A DNA stretch of 64,000 nt. It comes from JAEUHZ01 sp964552795 (GTDB lineage Bacteria > Planctomycetota > UBA1135 > GCA-002686595). Positions 49,443 through 63,395 of the stretch are shown here, one piece after another. Each line of letters begins with the position of its first letter. Position 1 is the stretch's first letter. The position numbers were made by a program, and so were the translations under genes. A model generated the notes under the pieces. The model had not been told where the DNA came from. It saw nothing but the letters and a program-made list of their open reading frames with translations, and searched no databases. Location: positions 1 through 64,000 of the forward strand of contig CAZKIO010000015.1 of the NCBI GenBank assembly GCA_964552795.1, given 5' to 3'.

Positions 49443-50144
49443 TCACGGACAGGCGTCGTTGTCGCCGCGCGGCGTCCCCGTGTCGCCGTTGGTCGCGCTG
49501 ATCGCGACCGAGGAGTGGCACCAGTTGGCAGGGTCGTCGTTCTGGTACGCCGTGCGCGCGTCCATGCGCAGGCTGATCGACCGCCCCGGGGTGTCCGGCC
49601 ACAGCACGCCGTCGTCGTAGGCCACGCGATCGACCACCGTTCCGTCGACGCGCTTCAGGACGATCTGATCGGCGCCGTTGCCCAGGGAGAATCCGCTCCA
49701 CACGTAGTCCACCTGGACGCCGCCGTTGAGCGCAGGGTCGGAGTTGTTCCCGAGCACCAGGTACTTCCCGGGGCCGAAGCGCAGGCCCGCGCCCCCCACG
49801 TGGATGATGTGGAGCGCTCCGGCGTCGTCCGCGAGGAAGAGACCCTCGAGGTTCGCGCGCCAGGGCAGGGTGTTGTAGACCTCGATCCACTCGCCGCGCG
49901 CGTCGGTGACCGTCGCCGGGTCCTTCATGAACTCGGTCACGATGATCTCGCCGGTCTGCACCGGCGGGCCCTGCCAGATGCTCGCGTCTGGGCCGGGGCC
50001 GATCTCCCGGGTGAGCGCCGCGCTCGGGCCCTGGAACGGCGACGCCGGCGACGCCGGGCAGAGGCACGGCAGGAGCGCCAGGGGTGAGAGTGCGGCGGCG
50101 AGCCTTCCGGCCGGCCGCCCGTGCTGCTTGTCTTCGAATCGCAT
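49443..50144 (-). CDS. secreted lamin-tail-domain protein
   Basis: A 233-residue protein with ATG at 50144; upstream in-frame codons are Arg-rich and not protein-like. A hydrophobic signal (LAAALSPLALLPCLCPASPA) precedes a single lamin-tail domain at about residues 60-220: GEIIVTEFMKDPA, GEWIEVYNTLPWRANLEGLFLADD, FGPGKYLVLGNN, VDYVWSGFSLGNGADQIVLKRVDGTVVDRVAYDDG, then the LTD-typical closing block RSISLRMD and NWCHSS, TGTPRGDNDACP. Secreted LTD proteins often accompany nucleases or surface proteins; this one has no enzymatic domain. It lacks the C-terminal domain carried by its neighbours. Divergent from the cytochrome gene. Confidence 0.86.
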   Translation of the reverse strand: MRFEDKQHGRPAGRLAAALSPLALLPCLCPASPASPFQGPSAALTREIGPGPDASIWQGPPVQTGEIIVTEFMKDPATVTDARGEWIEVYNTLPWRANLEGLFLADDAGALHIIHVGGAGLRFGPGKYLVLGNNSDPALNGGVQVDYVWSGFSLGNGADQIVLKRVDGTVVDRVAYDDGVLWPDTPGRSISLRMDARTAYQNDDPANWCHSSVAISATNGDTGTPRGDNDACP

Positions 50145-50161
50145 CCAACGTCCTCGGGGGC

Positions 50162-50205
50162 GGACTGCGCGCGCGGTGCGCCCCCCAGCATCCCGCGCGC
50201 AGTCC
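50162..50205. repeat. 12-bp inverted repeat in a divergent intergenic region
   Basis: GGACTGCGCGCG (50162-50173) and CGCGCGCAGTCC (50194-50205), perfectly complementary, spaced by 20 nt. It lies 18 nt upstream of the lamin-tail gene start (50144, minus), so it would be in the leader or operator of that gene. The rest of the 267-nt gap to 50412 shows no clear promoter. Confidence 0.45.
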
Positions 50206-50411
50206 ACCGACCGATCGAAACCGGCAACGGTTGCAGGTCCGCGCACGGAAATCCGTTCCCCGCGCGGGCCGCGGGTCCGATACGCCCGCCGTCACCTTGA
50301 CCGAATCGGCGTTCCGGGCGAGGATTTCCAGGCTCGCCCGCGTCGCAATTCCGGCGCGGAAGCCCCCCAGACTGCCGCGGCGCCCGCCACGCGCAGCAGG
50401 ACCGCCAGCGC

Positions 50412-52514
50412 ATGCAACACCTCGATCGAGCACCTTCGTCCCTGCGTCCCGCGGCCCTGGGAGCGCTGGTCCTCGCGGCCGGCGCCCTGACCACTGGCGC
50501 GCTGAGCGCGAACGCGGTCGTCCAGACGCAACTGCCCACCACGCTGCGCGACTTCCAGCAGCCGGGCACGCAGCCGGGCATGATGGTCCACCCCATCGAG
50601 CCGGCGACCAACTGCACCGGTTGCCACAGCGGCTACGACGAGACGGCCGAGCCCTACGAGCGCTGGACGGCCAGCATGATGGGCCAGGCCGGCCGCGACC
50701 CGATCTTTCACGCCGGTCTCGCCATCGCCAACCAGGACGCGGCGTTCTCGGGCGAGTGGTGCCTGCGCTGCCACGCGCCCGGCGCGTGGCTCGACGGCCG
50801 CAGCACGCCGCCGGACGGCAGCGCCCTCGACCATGGCCTCGGCGACTTCGACGGCGTGAACTGCCACCTGTGCCACCGCATGGTGGACCCGTTCGAGAGC
50901 AGCGAGAACCCCGTCGTCGACAAGCGCATCCTGCAGCAGGTGGCGATGGTCGGCGGGCTGCCGCCCACACCGGGCAACGGCCAGTTCATCGTCGATCCGA
51001 CGGACACGCGGCGCGGGCCCTTCGACCTGGGTCCGAGCTTCTTCTTCCACGACTGGGCCCAGTCGGCGTTCCACCGCGACTCGCTGCTGTGCGGCACGTG
51101 CCACGACGTCTCCAACCCGGCGTTCACCAAGCAGCCCGACGGCACGTTCGCGCTGAACGCGGTCGACCAGCAGCACCCGACGCACAACAAGTACCAGCAG
51201 TACCCGATCGAGCGCACCTACAGCGAATGGCTGGAGAGCGCCTTCGCGGACGGCAACATCGAGCTGTTCGGACGCTTCGGCGGCAACAAGTCGAGCTACA
51301 GCACGTGCCAGGACTGCCACATGCAGGACACGACCGGCCAGGCCTGCCAGCCGGTGCTGAACCCGCCCGTCCGCAGCGACCTGCCGCAGCACAACCTGAA
51401 CGGCGTGAACTCGTGGGTGCTGCGCGCGGTGCGCGCGCTGTACCCGGACACCGAGACGGGCCTCACCACCGCGGCGGTCATCAACGCCATGGCGCGCACG
51501 CAGTTCATGCACGAGCGCGCGCTGGACGTCCACGGCTGGGTGAACCAGGGCCAGTTGCGCGTGCGCATCGTCAACCAGACCGGCCACAAGCTGCCCACCG
51601 GCTACGGCGAGGGCCGCCGCATGTGGATCAACGTGCGCTTCTACGGCGCCGGCGACGTGCTGCTCGCGGAGCGCGGCGCGTACGACGGCACGACCGCCGT
51701 GCTGACCACGGGCGACACGCGCGTCTACGAGATCAAGCAGGGCATCGACGCGCCGCTGGCCGCGGTCACGGGCGTGCCCGAGGGGCCCAGCTTCCACTTC
51801 GTGCTCAACAACAAGGTCTTCGGCGACAACCGGATCCCGCCGCGCGGCTTCACGATCGCGGGTTTCGACGCGGTGGACGCCGAGCCCGTCGCCCACACCT
51901 ACGCCGACGAGCAGTACTGGGACGACACGCACTACGCCGTCCCGCCGGGCAGCGTGCGGGCCGAGATCGACGTGTGGCACCAGACCACGACCAAGGAGTA
52001 CATCGAGTTCCTGCGCGACAGGAACGTCACGAACAGCGCGGGCATGGTGGCCTACAACCAGTGGGTCGCGCAGGGCAAGAGCGCGCCGGTCCTGAAGGCC
52101 TCGGTGGCCGTGGACATCGCGGCCGCCCCGTGCGTGCAGCCGATCCAGTACGGAACGGCCAAGCGCCTCTCGAACGGCCGCTATCCGGGCGTGATCTGGT
52201 CGGGCACGCCGAGCGTCAGCGGGATCGGCTTCGCGGTCGTCGTGCGCAACGGCCTGCCGGGCAGCTTCGGCGCGCTGCGCTCGAGCCCCACGCAGGCCAG
52301 CATCCCGTTCCAGGGCGGCACGCTGCTGCTCGGCGGCGCGCTGACGAACGTGGCCTTCTACCAGCTCGACGCGATGGGTCAGGCGCTGCTCCCGATCGCC
52401 TTGCACCCCTCGATGGCCGGCACGCGCGTCAACTACCAGGCGTTCTTCCGCGACCGCCACACGCCCGGCGGCGTGGCGCTCACGAACGCGCTGCACGTCG
52501 AGTTCTGCCCGTAG
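50412..52514 (+). CDS. exported pentaheme c-type cytochrome with planctomycetal C-terminal domain
   Basis: A 700-residue protein. Signal segment at residues 13-35 (LGALVLAAGALTTGALSANA). Five CxxCH heme-binding motifs: CTGCH (68-72), CLRCH (117-121), CHLCH (151-155), CGTCH (227-231) and CQDCH (299-303). Extra His residues nearby (HPIEP, HAGLA, HRDSLL, HPTHNKY) could be distal ligands. Residues about 340-570 are a beta-rich region (LDVHGWVNQGQLRVRIVNQTGHKLPTGYGEG). The last ~130 residues (QYGTAKRLSNGRYPG, SGTPSVSG, NYQAFFRDRH...LHVEFCP) are a version of the domain shared by neighbouring secreted proteins. It is probably a periplasmic or surface electron-transfer protein; the redox partner is not in the window. 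Confidence 0.9.
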   Translation: MQHLDRAPSSLRPAALGALVLAAGALTTGALSANAVVQTQLPTTLRDFQQPGTQPGMMVHPIEPATNCTGCHSGYDETAEPYERWTASMMGQAGRDPIFHAGLAIANQDAAFSGEWCLRCHAPGAWLDGRSTPPDGSALDHGLGDFDGVNCHLCHRMVDPFESSENPVVDKRILQQVAMVGGLPPTPGNGQFIVDPTDTRRGPFDLGPSFFFHDWAQSAFHRDSLLCGTCHDVSNPAFTKQPDGTFALNAVDQQHPTHNKYQQYPIERTYSEWLESAFADGNIELFGRFGGNKSSYSTCQDCHMQDTTGQACQPVLNPPVRSDLPQHNLNGVNSWVLRAVRALYPDTETGLTTAAVINAMARTQFMHERALDVHGWVNQGQLRVRIVNQTGHKLPTGYGEGRRMWINVRFYGAGDVLLAERGAYDGTTAVLTTGDTRVYEIKQGIDAPLAAVTGVPEGPSFHFVLNNKVFGDNRIPPRGFTIAGFDAVDAEPVAHTYADEQYWDDTHYAVPPGSVRAEIDVWHQTTTKEYIEFLRDRNVTNSAGMVAYNQWVAQGKSAPVLKASVAVDIAAAPCVQPIQYGTAKRLSNGRYPGVIWSGTPSVSGIGFAVVVRNGLPGSFGALRSSPTQASIPFQGGTLLLGGALTNVAFYQLDAMGQALLPIALHPSMAGTRVNYQAFFRDRHTPGGVALTNALHVEFCP

Positions 52515-52570
52515 CAGCCCGCATCCGAGTTCCGAGCGCGCGGCGGCCCGGCGGGTCGCCGCGCGCCGCT

Positions 52571-52598
52571 TTGCGCGGCGGCCCCGATCCCCTATCGT
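52571..52598 (+). promoter_or_regulatory. candidate promoter for the AsmA-like gene
   Basis: TTGCGC (52571-52576), 16-nt spacer, TATCGT (52593-52598), ending 8 nt before the ATG at 52607. It has the same -35 and spacing as the box proposed at 894-921, and a nearly leaderless position like those before 43 and 46366. Confidence 0.35.
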
Positions 52599-52606
52599 CG
52601 GACGCC

Positions 52607-53375
52607 ATGAAGATCGTGGTCCGCGTCGGCGTCGTCCTGCTGCTCCTGCTCGTGCTGCTGCTCTCCGGCACGCTGCTCTTCACCGGATCGATCGTGAAAT
52701 CGGCGATCGAGCACGGAGGCACCTGGGCCACGGGCTCGGCCACGCGCGTCGAGTCCGCCTCGGCCGGCATCGTCGGCGGCGAGCTGGAGCTCGAGCGACT
52801 CTCGATCGCCAACCCCGCGGGCTTCAGCGACCAGCCGTTCCTGCGCATCGCGACGACGCGCGCCGGCTGGGACAGCCGCTCCCTGCTCTCGGACCGGATC
52901 CACGTGCGCGAGATCGCCGTCGACGGGCTGGCGCTGCGCCTGGAACGCACGGCGCAGGGCACGAACTACGGCGCGATCCTCGCGCATCTGGAGCGCAAGG
53001 GCGGCGAGCCGGCGGCGCCGGCCGAGGGCGGCGCGCGCCGGACGCTGATCGTCGACCGCATCGTGCTCACCAACCTGACCGCGGACTTGGTCCTCGCCGA
53101 CCTGCCGCTCGCCTCCGGCAGCTACAGCGCCAAGGTCCCGCGCCTGGAGATCGCGGACTTCCGCAGCGACGGCAGCACGCCCGAGATCGTCGGCAAGCTC
53201 CTGGGCGCCGTGCTGGAGGCGGCGCTGTCCAGCAGCCTCGAGGCCGGGCAGGGCATCTTCCCCAAGGACCTGTTGACGGACCTGCAGAAGAAGCTGGAGG
53301 GCGCCGAGGTGCTCGACGAAGCCAAGAAGACGTTGAAGTCCCTCGAGCCCGCGCTCGACGGCCTGGGCGACCTCT

Positions 53376-53392
<17 letters not shown>
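52607..53392 (+). CDS. AsmA/DUF748-like membrane-anchored envelope protein
   Basis: A 261-residue protein with one N-terminal membrane segment (VVLLLLLVLLLSGTLLFTG). It is followed by an AsmA-like region: ATRVESASAGIVGGELELERLSIANPAGFSDQPFLRIATT and SLLSDRIHVREIAVDGLALRLER, which is the classic G-L-E-I-A-N-P-x-G-F pattern. The end is a Lys/Glu-rich helix (LQKKLEGAEVLDEAKKTLKSLEPAL). Family members face the periplasm and are linked to outer-membrane lipid transport or assembly. It is much shorter than E. coli AsmA (about 600 residues), so it is a mini form. The 3' end overlaps the convergent regulator gene by 17 nt. Confidence 0.82.
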
Positions 53393-58229
<4,837 letters not shown>

Positions 58230-58268
58230 CCGGAGGTGTTCAGGGGACCGTGCCGTAGGTCCAGCCCC

Positions 58269-58282
58269 TGGACGCATGTCCA
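58269..58282. promoter_or_regulatory. short palindrome between the sigma-54 activator and the divergent exported-protein gene
   Basis: TGGAC-gcat-GTCCA, 40 nt upstream of the regulator start (58229). On the minus strand a CATAAT/TAATCT box (58289-58282) overlaps its edge. It could be an autoregulatory operator, but no -24/-12 element was found. The 205-nt divergent gap holds nothing else clear. Confidence 0.3.
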
Positions 58283-58434
58283 GATTATGGACGAACATGG
58301 GCGTTCGCGCCACCCTCGCGGTGCGCGCCCCCGCCGAAATGGGGCCGCAGTGGCGTCCGCGCGGGCGGCCGCGCCCGACGAAGATCGGGGGCATGTGGTT
58401 TGATTGGATCGGGCCTCGCACCAAGAGGCCCCCC

Positions 58435-60204
58435 ATGCACGACGCGTTCCAGCCCATCCGCGCCCTCCTCGCACTCGCCGCCGCCGCACCGCTGGCCGGC
58501 GCGGGCGCGCTCACCCTGTTCGAGGGGCCCGCCGGAGGTCCCGGCGCGGTTCGCACCTACGACGACACGACGGGGGCGCTGCTCTCCGCGCCGCCGGAAC
58601 TCGCCGACCTCACGCTGCTGCCGGTCGATCTCAGCCACCGCACGCCGCTCGAGCAGTTCCTCCCCGGCCGCGCGCGCCATTTCCCCGACGTGGCCGGCGC
58701 CGGGCGGATCGCGCTGCCGCAGAACAGGGGATCGCTGTTCCACTACTCCCGCGGCCCGGCCGGCGCGCGGACCTACGGCTACTTCTGCATCGCCGCCGAC
58801 GGGTTCCCGCGCGTCCTCGTCGAGCGACCCGCGATCGGCGCCGGCGGCGACGCGAATCCGTTCCTCGCGCGCGTGGCGGTCGCGCCCGACGGACGCGCCG
58901 TCCTGTGCGCGACGCTGCCCGACGCAGGCGGCGATCTGCTCGAGGTGCGCATCGCGAGCACGATCCAGGTCGTCGACCGCACGGCGGGTTATCCGCCGCT
59001 GCGCATCGCGCCGCGCGGCCTCGCGCTCTCGGCCTCGCACGCCTGGGCCGCGACCGGGCGCGGGATCCTGCGCGCCTCGCGCGCCGACGACCTGCCTGCG
59101 GGCGGCGTGGCCTTCGCCGGTGCGCCGTCGCCGGCGCACTACAGCGGAGACCTGGTGCTGAGCCCGCGCGGACAGGCCGCCGCGTTCACCGCCGGCGACG
59201 ATCCCTCGGCGCTGCATGCCTGGGTCGTGGGCGCGGACGGCGTCGCGCGGCGCGCGAGCCGCGCCGCCGCGCCGCTCTCCAGCGCCGGATCGGCGCCCGC
59301 CGCGCTGAGCGGCCCGTACCTGGCGGTCAGCGACGACGCGCAGTGGTGCGCATGGCGCACCGAGGGTCTCACGCGCGAGTGCTTCGTCGCGCGGCCCGCG
59401 GCGCCCGCCGCGGAGGCGCCCGAGCAGCTCTCGTCCGACGCCCGCTTCCTCGACACGCTCGACGAGGTCGCCGTGTTCTTCTTCCGCGGCCCGGGCGAGT
59501 TCGTGTTCGCGATGGGCGAGCGCGCCCCGACCTCCGAGATCGGCATCGAAAAGGTCGACCTGTTCCGCGCGTGGCTGACGCCCGGCGCGCCGCCGGTGCT
59601 GGAGAACCTCACGCTTTCCTCCGGCGACGCGACCGAACCGTTCCTGAGCGTGCCGCAGATCGACCCCAGCATCCTCGTGCTCGCGCCGGACCGACGCTCG
59701 CTCCTCTTGCACGACGACAGCGGGCAGGGCGGCGACCTCACGCTGCTCTCCGGCGAGCCGCTGACCGCGCAGGTCCTGCTGGGCGAGGTCAAGTCCTTCG
59801 ACTGGATCGAGCTCGCAGGTCGGCGCTTCGGCATCGGCCTGCAACGCTCGAGCGGCACTCAACCGCACGAGGTGCACTCGATCCTGGCCGATTTCACGGG
59901 CCCTCTGGTGCTGTCCGCGACGCTGGGCGCGGAGGAACCCACCGCGGCCGTCGCCACGCGCACCGACGGCTGGATCGCGTGGATCGTGACCACGCTGACG
60001 GGTCAGCGCTTCGAGCGCCTGCGTCTGCCGACGACGACGGTCGAGTCGTGGGCTGGCTCCGGGCCCTTTGGCACCGCCGCCGACTGGACCGGCGTCGGCA
60101 TCGCGTTCGGCACGACCGGCGCGGCGATCCACTGGCCGCTGGGCGGCGCACCGGCGCTCACGCTCGCCGTGGCGGGGCCGTTCCAGATCCTTGCCGGCCC
60201 CTGA
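58435..60204 (+). CDS. exported beta-rich (propeller-like) protein, unknown function
   Basis: A 589-residue protein. ATG at 58435 gives a signal peptide (residues 1-23, LLALAAAAPLAGAGA) with AAGAGG before it; an in-frame ATG at 58393 would put 14 polar residues in front. The body lacks any motif I know. It has repeated short beta strands with Asp/Gly turns and blocks resembling TolB/WD-type blades: VAVAPDGRAVLCATLPDAGGD, LVLSPRGQAAAFTAGDD, VSDDAQWCAWRTEG and LAPDRRSLLLHDDSGQGGDLTLLSGEP. A six- or seven-bladed propeller is plausible. It contains few cysteines and no C-terminal WYRN domain. Divergent from the sigma-54 activator, so possibly under its control. Confidence 0.75.
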   Translation: MHDAFQPIRALLALAAAAPLAGAGALTLFEGPAGGPGAVRTYDDTTGALLSAPPELADLTLLPVDLSHRTPLEQFLPGRARHFPDVAGAGRIALPQNRGSLFHYSRGPAGARTYGYFCIAADGFPRVLVERPAIGAGGDANPFLARVAVAPDGRAVLCATLPDAGGDLLEVRIASTIQVVDRTAGYPPLRIAPRGLALSASHAWAATGRGILRASRADDLPAGGVAFAGAPSPAHYSGDLVLSPRGQAAAFTAGDDPSALHAWVVGADGVARRASRAAAPLSSAGSAPAALSGPYLAVSDDAQWCAWRTEGLTRECFVARPAAPAAEAPEQLSSDARFLDTLDEVAVFFFRGPGEFVFAMGERAPTSEIGIEKVDLFRAWLTPGAPPVLENLTLSSGDATEPFLSVPQIDPSILVLAPDRRSLLLHDDSGQGGDLTLLSGEPLTAQVLLGEVKSFDWIELAGRRFGIGLQRSSGTQPHEVHSILADFTGPLVLSATLGAEEPTAAVATRTDGWIAWIVTTLTGQRFERLRLPTTTVESWAGSGPFGTAADWTGVGIAFGTTGAAIHWPLGGAPALTLAVAGPFQILAGP

Positions 60205-60295
60205 CGACCCGACCGCGCGGCGCGGGATAGGCTGGGCTGGAGGGTCATCCCTGCAATCGCTCCGCCCGCTGCCCTCGCACCATCAGGAATCCACG

Positions 60296-61132
60296 ATGCG
60301 CACCATCCTTTCCTCGCTCGTCGCCGCGGGCCTGCTCGCCGGCGGCGCCCGCGCGAGCACGATCGACGTGACCCAGAGCGGCTTCGGCTTCACGCCGCAG
60401 CACGTGACCATCCAGGTCGGCGACACGGTGCGCTGGAACTGGACTTCGCTGGGACACACCGTCACCGAGGGAACCGACGGCGTCATCAACGGGAACGAGC
60501 TGTTCACCAGCCCGCTCGACAGCGCGACGCCCGTGTTCTCGTTCACGTTCAGCGCGGCGTTCGTGGGCGCGAACCCGATGCCCGGCGGCGTGTACCGCTA
60601 CTTCTGCGAGCCGCACTTCTTCGCGGGCATGACCGGCACGATCACGGTCGTCTCCGACCCCGGGACGGGGTTCTGCTTGGGCGACGGATCGGCGACGCCC
60701 TGCCCCTGCGGCAACGCGAGCGCGGTCGGTGCCGCCGCGGGCTGCCTGAACTCGCTCGGAACCGCCGGAAGGCTCGGCGGCAGCGGCACACCCAGCGTCA
60801 GCGCCGACACGCTGATGCTCGCCGGCAGCGGCATGCCCAACAGCTCGGCCTTGTACTTCCAGGGCACGGCGCAGCAGGCCGGCGGCGCCGGCGCCGTGTT
60901 CGGCGACGGCCTGCGTTGCGCCGCGGGCAGCGTGATCCGCCTGGGAACCAAGACCAACAGCGGCGGGGCGTCGAGCTATCCCGGCGGCGGCGATCTGTCC
61001 GTCTCCGTGCGCGGCGCGATCAGCCCGGGCGACACGCGCCACTACCAGGTCTGGTACCGCAATGCCGCCGGATTCTGCACGCCGTCGACGTTCAACCTGA
61101 CCAACGGCTACACGCTCAATTGGCAGGCGTGA
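60296..61132 (+). CDS. secreted plastocyanin/azurin-like copper protein with planctomycetal C-terminal domain
   Basis: A 278-residue protein with signal peptide (residues 1-21, ending GGARAS). Residues about 22-122 form a cupredoxin: DVTQSGFGFTPQHVTIQVGDTVRWNWTSLGHTVTEG supplies the first His ligand, and YRYFCEPHFFAGMTG supplies Cys, His and Met (C-x2-H-x4-M), a complete type-1 copper site. A Cys-rich linker (FCLGDGSATPCPCGN, GCLNSLGTAG) and the C-terminal domain (GSGTPSVSAD, NSSALYFQG, FGDGLRC, IRLGTKTN, YQVWYRNAAGFC) follow, almost the same as in the 48162 protein. AGGA lies 8 nt before the ATG. It is probably an electron carrier on the cell surface or in the periplasm. Confidence 0.9.
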   Translation: MRTILSSLVAAGLLAGGARASTIDVTQSGFGFTPQHVTIQVGDTVRWNWTSLGHTVTEGTDGVINGNELFTSPLDSATPVFSFTFSAAFVGANPMPGGVYRYFCEPHFFAGMTGTITVVSDPGTGFCLGDGSATPCPCGNASAVGAAAGCLNSLGTAGRLGGSGTPSVSADTLMLAGSGMPNSSALYFQGTAQQAGGAGAVFGDGLRCAAGSVIRLGTKTNSGGASSYPGGGDLSVSVRGAISPGDTRHYQVWYRNAAGFCTPSTFNLTNGYTLNWQA

Positions 61133-61553
61133 CGCTCACGAGCGTCCCGCCGCGCCACGTCTCCTCGCGCGCGACCTTCCCGGTGCGACGGTGTACGCGC
61201 CAGATGCCGACGCGGTCGCCGTCCTCGTACGTGCCCTGGCTGGAGAGATTGCCGCTGGGGTACCACTCGATCCAGGGGCCGTGACGCAGACCGCGCACGT
61301 ACCGCCCGCGCGAACGCAGCGTCCCGTCGCGGAACCACGACGACCAGGTGGCGGTGCGCACGCCGCCCTCGTAGGCGCCCTCGACCTCGAGGCTGCCGTC
61401 GGGCCAGTACGAAGACCAGCGGCCGTCGAGCGCGGGACCCTGGCGCTCGTACGCGCGTGCGAGCGTCCCGTCGGGGTAGCGCACCTCGACGTGCTCGCGC
61501 GTCTCGCCGCACGCCCCGAGCGCGAGGAGGAAGACGAGGAGACGCGGCGCCAT
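61116..61553 (-). CDS. small MORN-repeat lipoprotein
   Basis: A 145-residue exported protein with lipobox LGAC (residues 12-15). Five MORN-type hairpins follow: VRYPDGTLARAYERQG, DGRWSSYWPDGSLEVEGAYEGG, TATWSSWFRDGTLRSRGRYVRG, HGPWIEWYPSGNLSSQGTYEDG, VGIWRVHRRTGKVAREETWRGG. It is half the length of the MORN lipoprotein at 45476-46366 and shares its repeat consensus and lipid anchor, so they are distant paralogues. Its 3' end overlaps that of the copper-protein gene by 17 nt. ATG 61553 has a CACAAT box 7 nt upstream rather than a ribosome site. Confidence 0.84.
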   Translation of the reverse strand: MAPRLLVFLLALGACGETREHVEVRYPDGTLARAYERQGPALDGRWSSYWPDGSLEVEGAYEGGVRTATWSSWFRDGTLRSRGRYVRGLRHGPWIEWYPSGNLSSQGTYEDGDRVGIWRVHRRTGKVAREETWRGGTLVSVTPAN

Positions 61554-61643
61554 GCCCCCGATTGTGGCGCACGGTCGGCCGCGGGGCACGTCTGCGCCAC
61601 GACCCTCTTGCCGGATCGGCGCGCGGCCCGCAGGCTGGACCGG

Positions 61644-63281
61644 ATGTCCACCGCAGCGCGTCGAGCCGGGGGAATCGGGCTCTGTTGGGTGGCCACTCCC
61701 GCCCTGCTCGCCGCCCAGGGCGGCCTGCTGGGCACCTTCGACGCGCCCGGCCCCGCGGCGAACCACGGCGCCGCGGTCGCGGCCGGGGGCGACGTCGACG
61801 GCGACGGCATCGGAGACTGGCTGATCGGAACGCCCCTGGGCGACGCGGGCGCTCCCGACGGCGGCGCGGTCGAGGTCCGCTCGGGCGCGGACGGCGCGTG
61901 GATCCGCACGCACGCGGGAACGGCCGCGGGCGAGGAACTGGGCTTCAGCGTCGCCTTGCTCGGCGACGTCGACGGCGACGGCCGCGCCGACGTCGCGGCG
62001 GGATCGCGCACCTCCAACGTGGTGCGCGTGTGGTCGGGCGCGACCGGCAGTCCGTGGCTGACGCTCCCGGGCGACGCGCCCGGCGATCAGTTCGGGTTCG
62101 CGCTCGCGGGCCTGGGCGACGTCGACGGCGACGGTCGCGCGGACCTCGCGATCGGCGTGCCCGGCGGCGATCTGGGAGCGACCGACGCCGGCTACGTGCG
62201 CATCGTCTCGGGCCGCGACGGCGCGACGCTGCGCACGCTCGTCGGCGTGGGGCTCTCGACGGAGCTGGGCTACGCCGTCGCCGCCGCCGGCGACGTCGAC
62301 GGCGACGGCGTCCCCGACGTGATCGCGGGCACCTCCACCGGCAGCAACCTCGCGGAGGTCTTCTCCGGCGCCACCGGCGCGCGGCTCCACACGTTCTTCG
62401 GCGACAGCAGCATCGACTGGTTCGGCACGGCAGTCGCCGGCGCGGGCGACGTCGACCTGGACGGGCGCGCGGACTTGGCGGTCGGCGCGCCGCAGGCCCT
62501 GCTGGGACCGGGGTACGTGCGCGTGTTCTCGGGCGCGACGGGTGCCGTGCTGCGTACGCACGTCGGAGCCGCGCAGCTCGATTTGTTCGGCTGGTCGCTG
62601 GCGCCCGCCGGCGACGTCGACGGCGATGGCCGGGGGGACCTCCTGATCGGCGCGCCGTTCGCGGAGACACTCTCGCGGCTGGGCGCGCTGCTCTTCAACG
62701 CCGGCGAGATCACCATCGTCTCGGGCGCGAGCGGCGCGATCCTCGGGCGCTTCGCGGGACGCGCGGACGACGAGCTCGTCGGCTGGTCCGCGGGCGGCGC
62801 ACCCTGCGCGCAGGGGATCGCCGGCGCCCCCTCGGCCGGCGCCGGCGGCCGCGCGTACGCGTTCGACACCCGGCAGGTCCCGGGCTGGAGCAACTACTGC
62901 GCGGCCAACCCCAGCTCGCTGGGGGTCGCCGCGCGCATCGAGGCCGCGGGCACGACCAGTCTGGCCGCCGACGACCTGACGCTGATCGCGGTGCAACTGC
63001 CGCCGAACACCCTGGGTCTGTTCTTCCACGGACGCAGCCCCGCCCAGGTGGCCTTCGGCAACGGCTACCGCTGCATCGCCGGCCCGGTCGTGCGCCGCGG
63101 CGCGATCCAGGCCTCGGCCGCGGGCGTCGCGCAGCAGCCCTTCGCTGCGGGAAACCTGCCGCCGTCGGCGCGCGTGCGCGGCGGCGACGTGGTCCGCGCG
63201 CAGTTCTGGTACCGCAATCCGGCGGGCGGCGGCGCGGGCTTCAACCTGACCGACGGACTGCGCATCCTGTTCTGCCCCTGA
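61644..63281 (+). CDS. secreted FG-GAP (integrin-alpha-like) repeat protein with planctomycetal C-terminal domain
   Basis: A 545-residue protein with ATG at 61644 and a signal peptide ending ALLAAQG. Residues about 35-405 contain six or seven FG-GAP repeats with calcium loops: GDVDGDGIGDWLIGTPLGD, GDVDGDGRADVAAGS, GDVDGDGRADLAIGVPGGD, GDVDGDGVPDVIAGTS, GDVDLDGRADLAVGAPQ and GDVDGDGRGDLLIGAPFAE, which predict a seven-bladed propeller. From residue about 412 comes the C-terminal domain: SNYCAANPSS, LGLFFHGRSPAQ, FGNGYRC, AQFWYRNPAGG and FNLTDGLRILFCP. It is homologous to the ends of the 48162, 50412 and 60296 proteins, but more divergent from them than 48162 and 60296 are from each other. It is probably surface-exposed. 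Confidence 0.87.
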   Translation: MSTAARRAGGIGLCWVATPALLAAQGGLLGTFDAPGPAANHGAAVAAGGDVDGDGIGDWLIGTPLGDAGAPDGGAVEVRSGADGAWIRTHAGTAAGEELGFSVALLGDVDGDGRADVAAGSRTSNVVRVWSGATGSPWLTLPGDAPGDQFGFALAGLGDVDGDGRADLAIGVPGGDLGATDAGYVRIVSGRDGATLRTLVGVGLSTELGYAVAAAGDVDGDGVPDVIAGTSTGSNLAEVFSGATGARLHTFFGDSSIDWFGTAVAGAGDVDLDGRADLAVGAPQALLGPGYVRVFSGATGAVLRTHVGAAQLDLFGWSLAPAGDVDGDGRGDLLIGAPFAETLSRLGALLFNAGEITIVSGASGAILGRFAGRADDELVGWSAGGAPCAQGIAGAPSAGAGGRAYAFDTRQVPGWSNYCAANPSSLGVAARIEAAGTTSLAADDLTLIAVQLPPNTLGLFFHGRSPAQVAFGNGYRCIAGPVVRRGAIQASAAGVAQQPFAAGNLPPSARVRGGDVVRAQFWYRNPAGGGAGFNLTDGLRILFCP

Positions 63282-63395
63282 GGCCGCGCCGCGCGGGGCA
63301 CCGGGACATTCGGCCGGCTCGCCTCTCGCGGGGAGGGGGTCGCGCCGCGTACGCAGCATGGCCGCGGGCCGCCGCCGGCGCTACCGTCCCCCACC

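Noticed and set aside
58291..58312. Possible sigma-54 -24/-12 promoter (TGGCGCG...) upstream of the regulator on the minus strand
   Set aside because: The -24 half is acceptable, but the expected TTGC at -12 is CCCA, so the element is incomplete.
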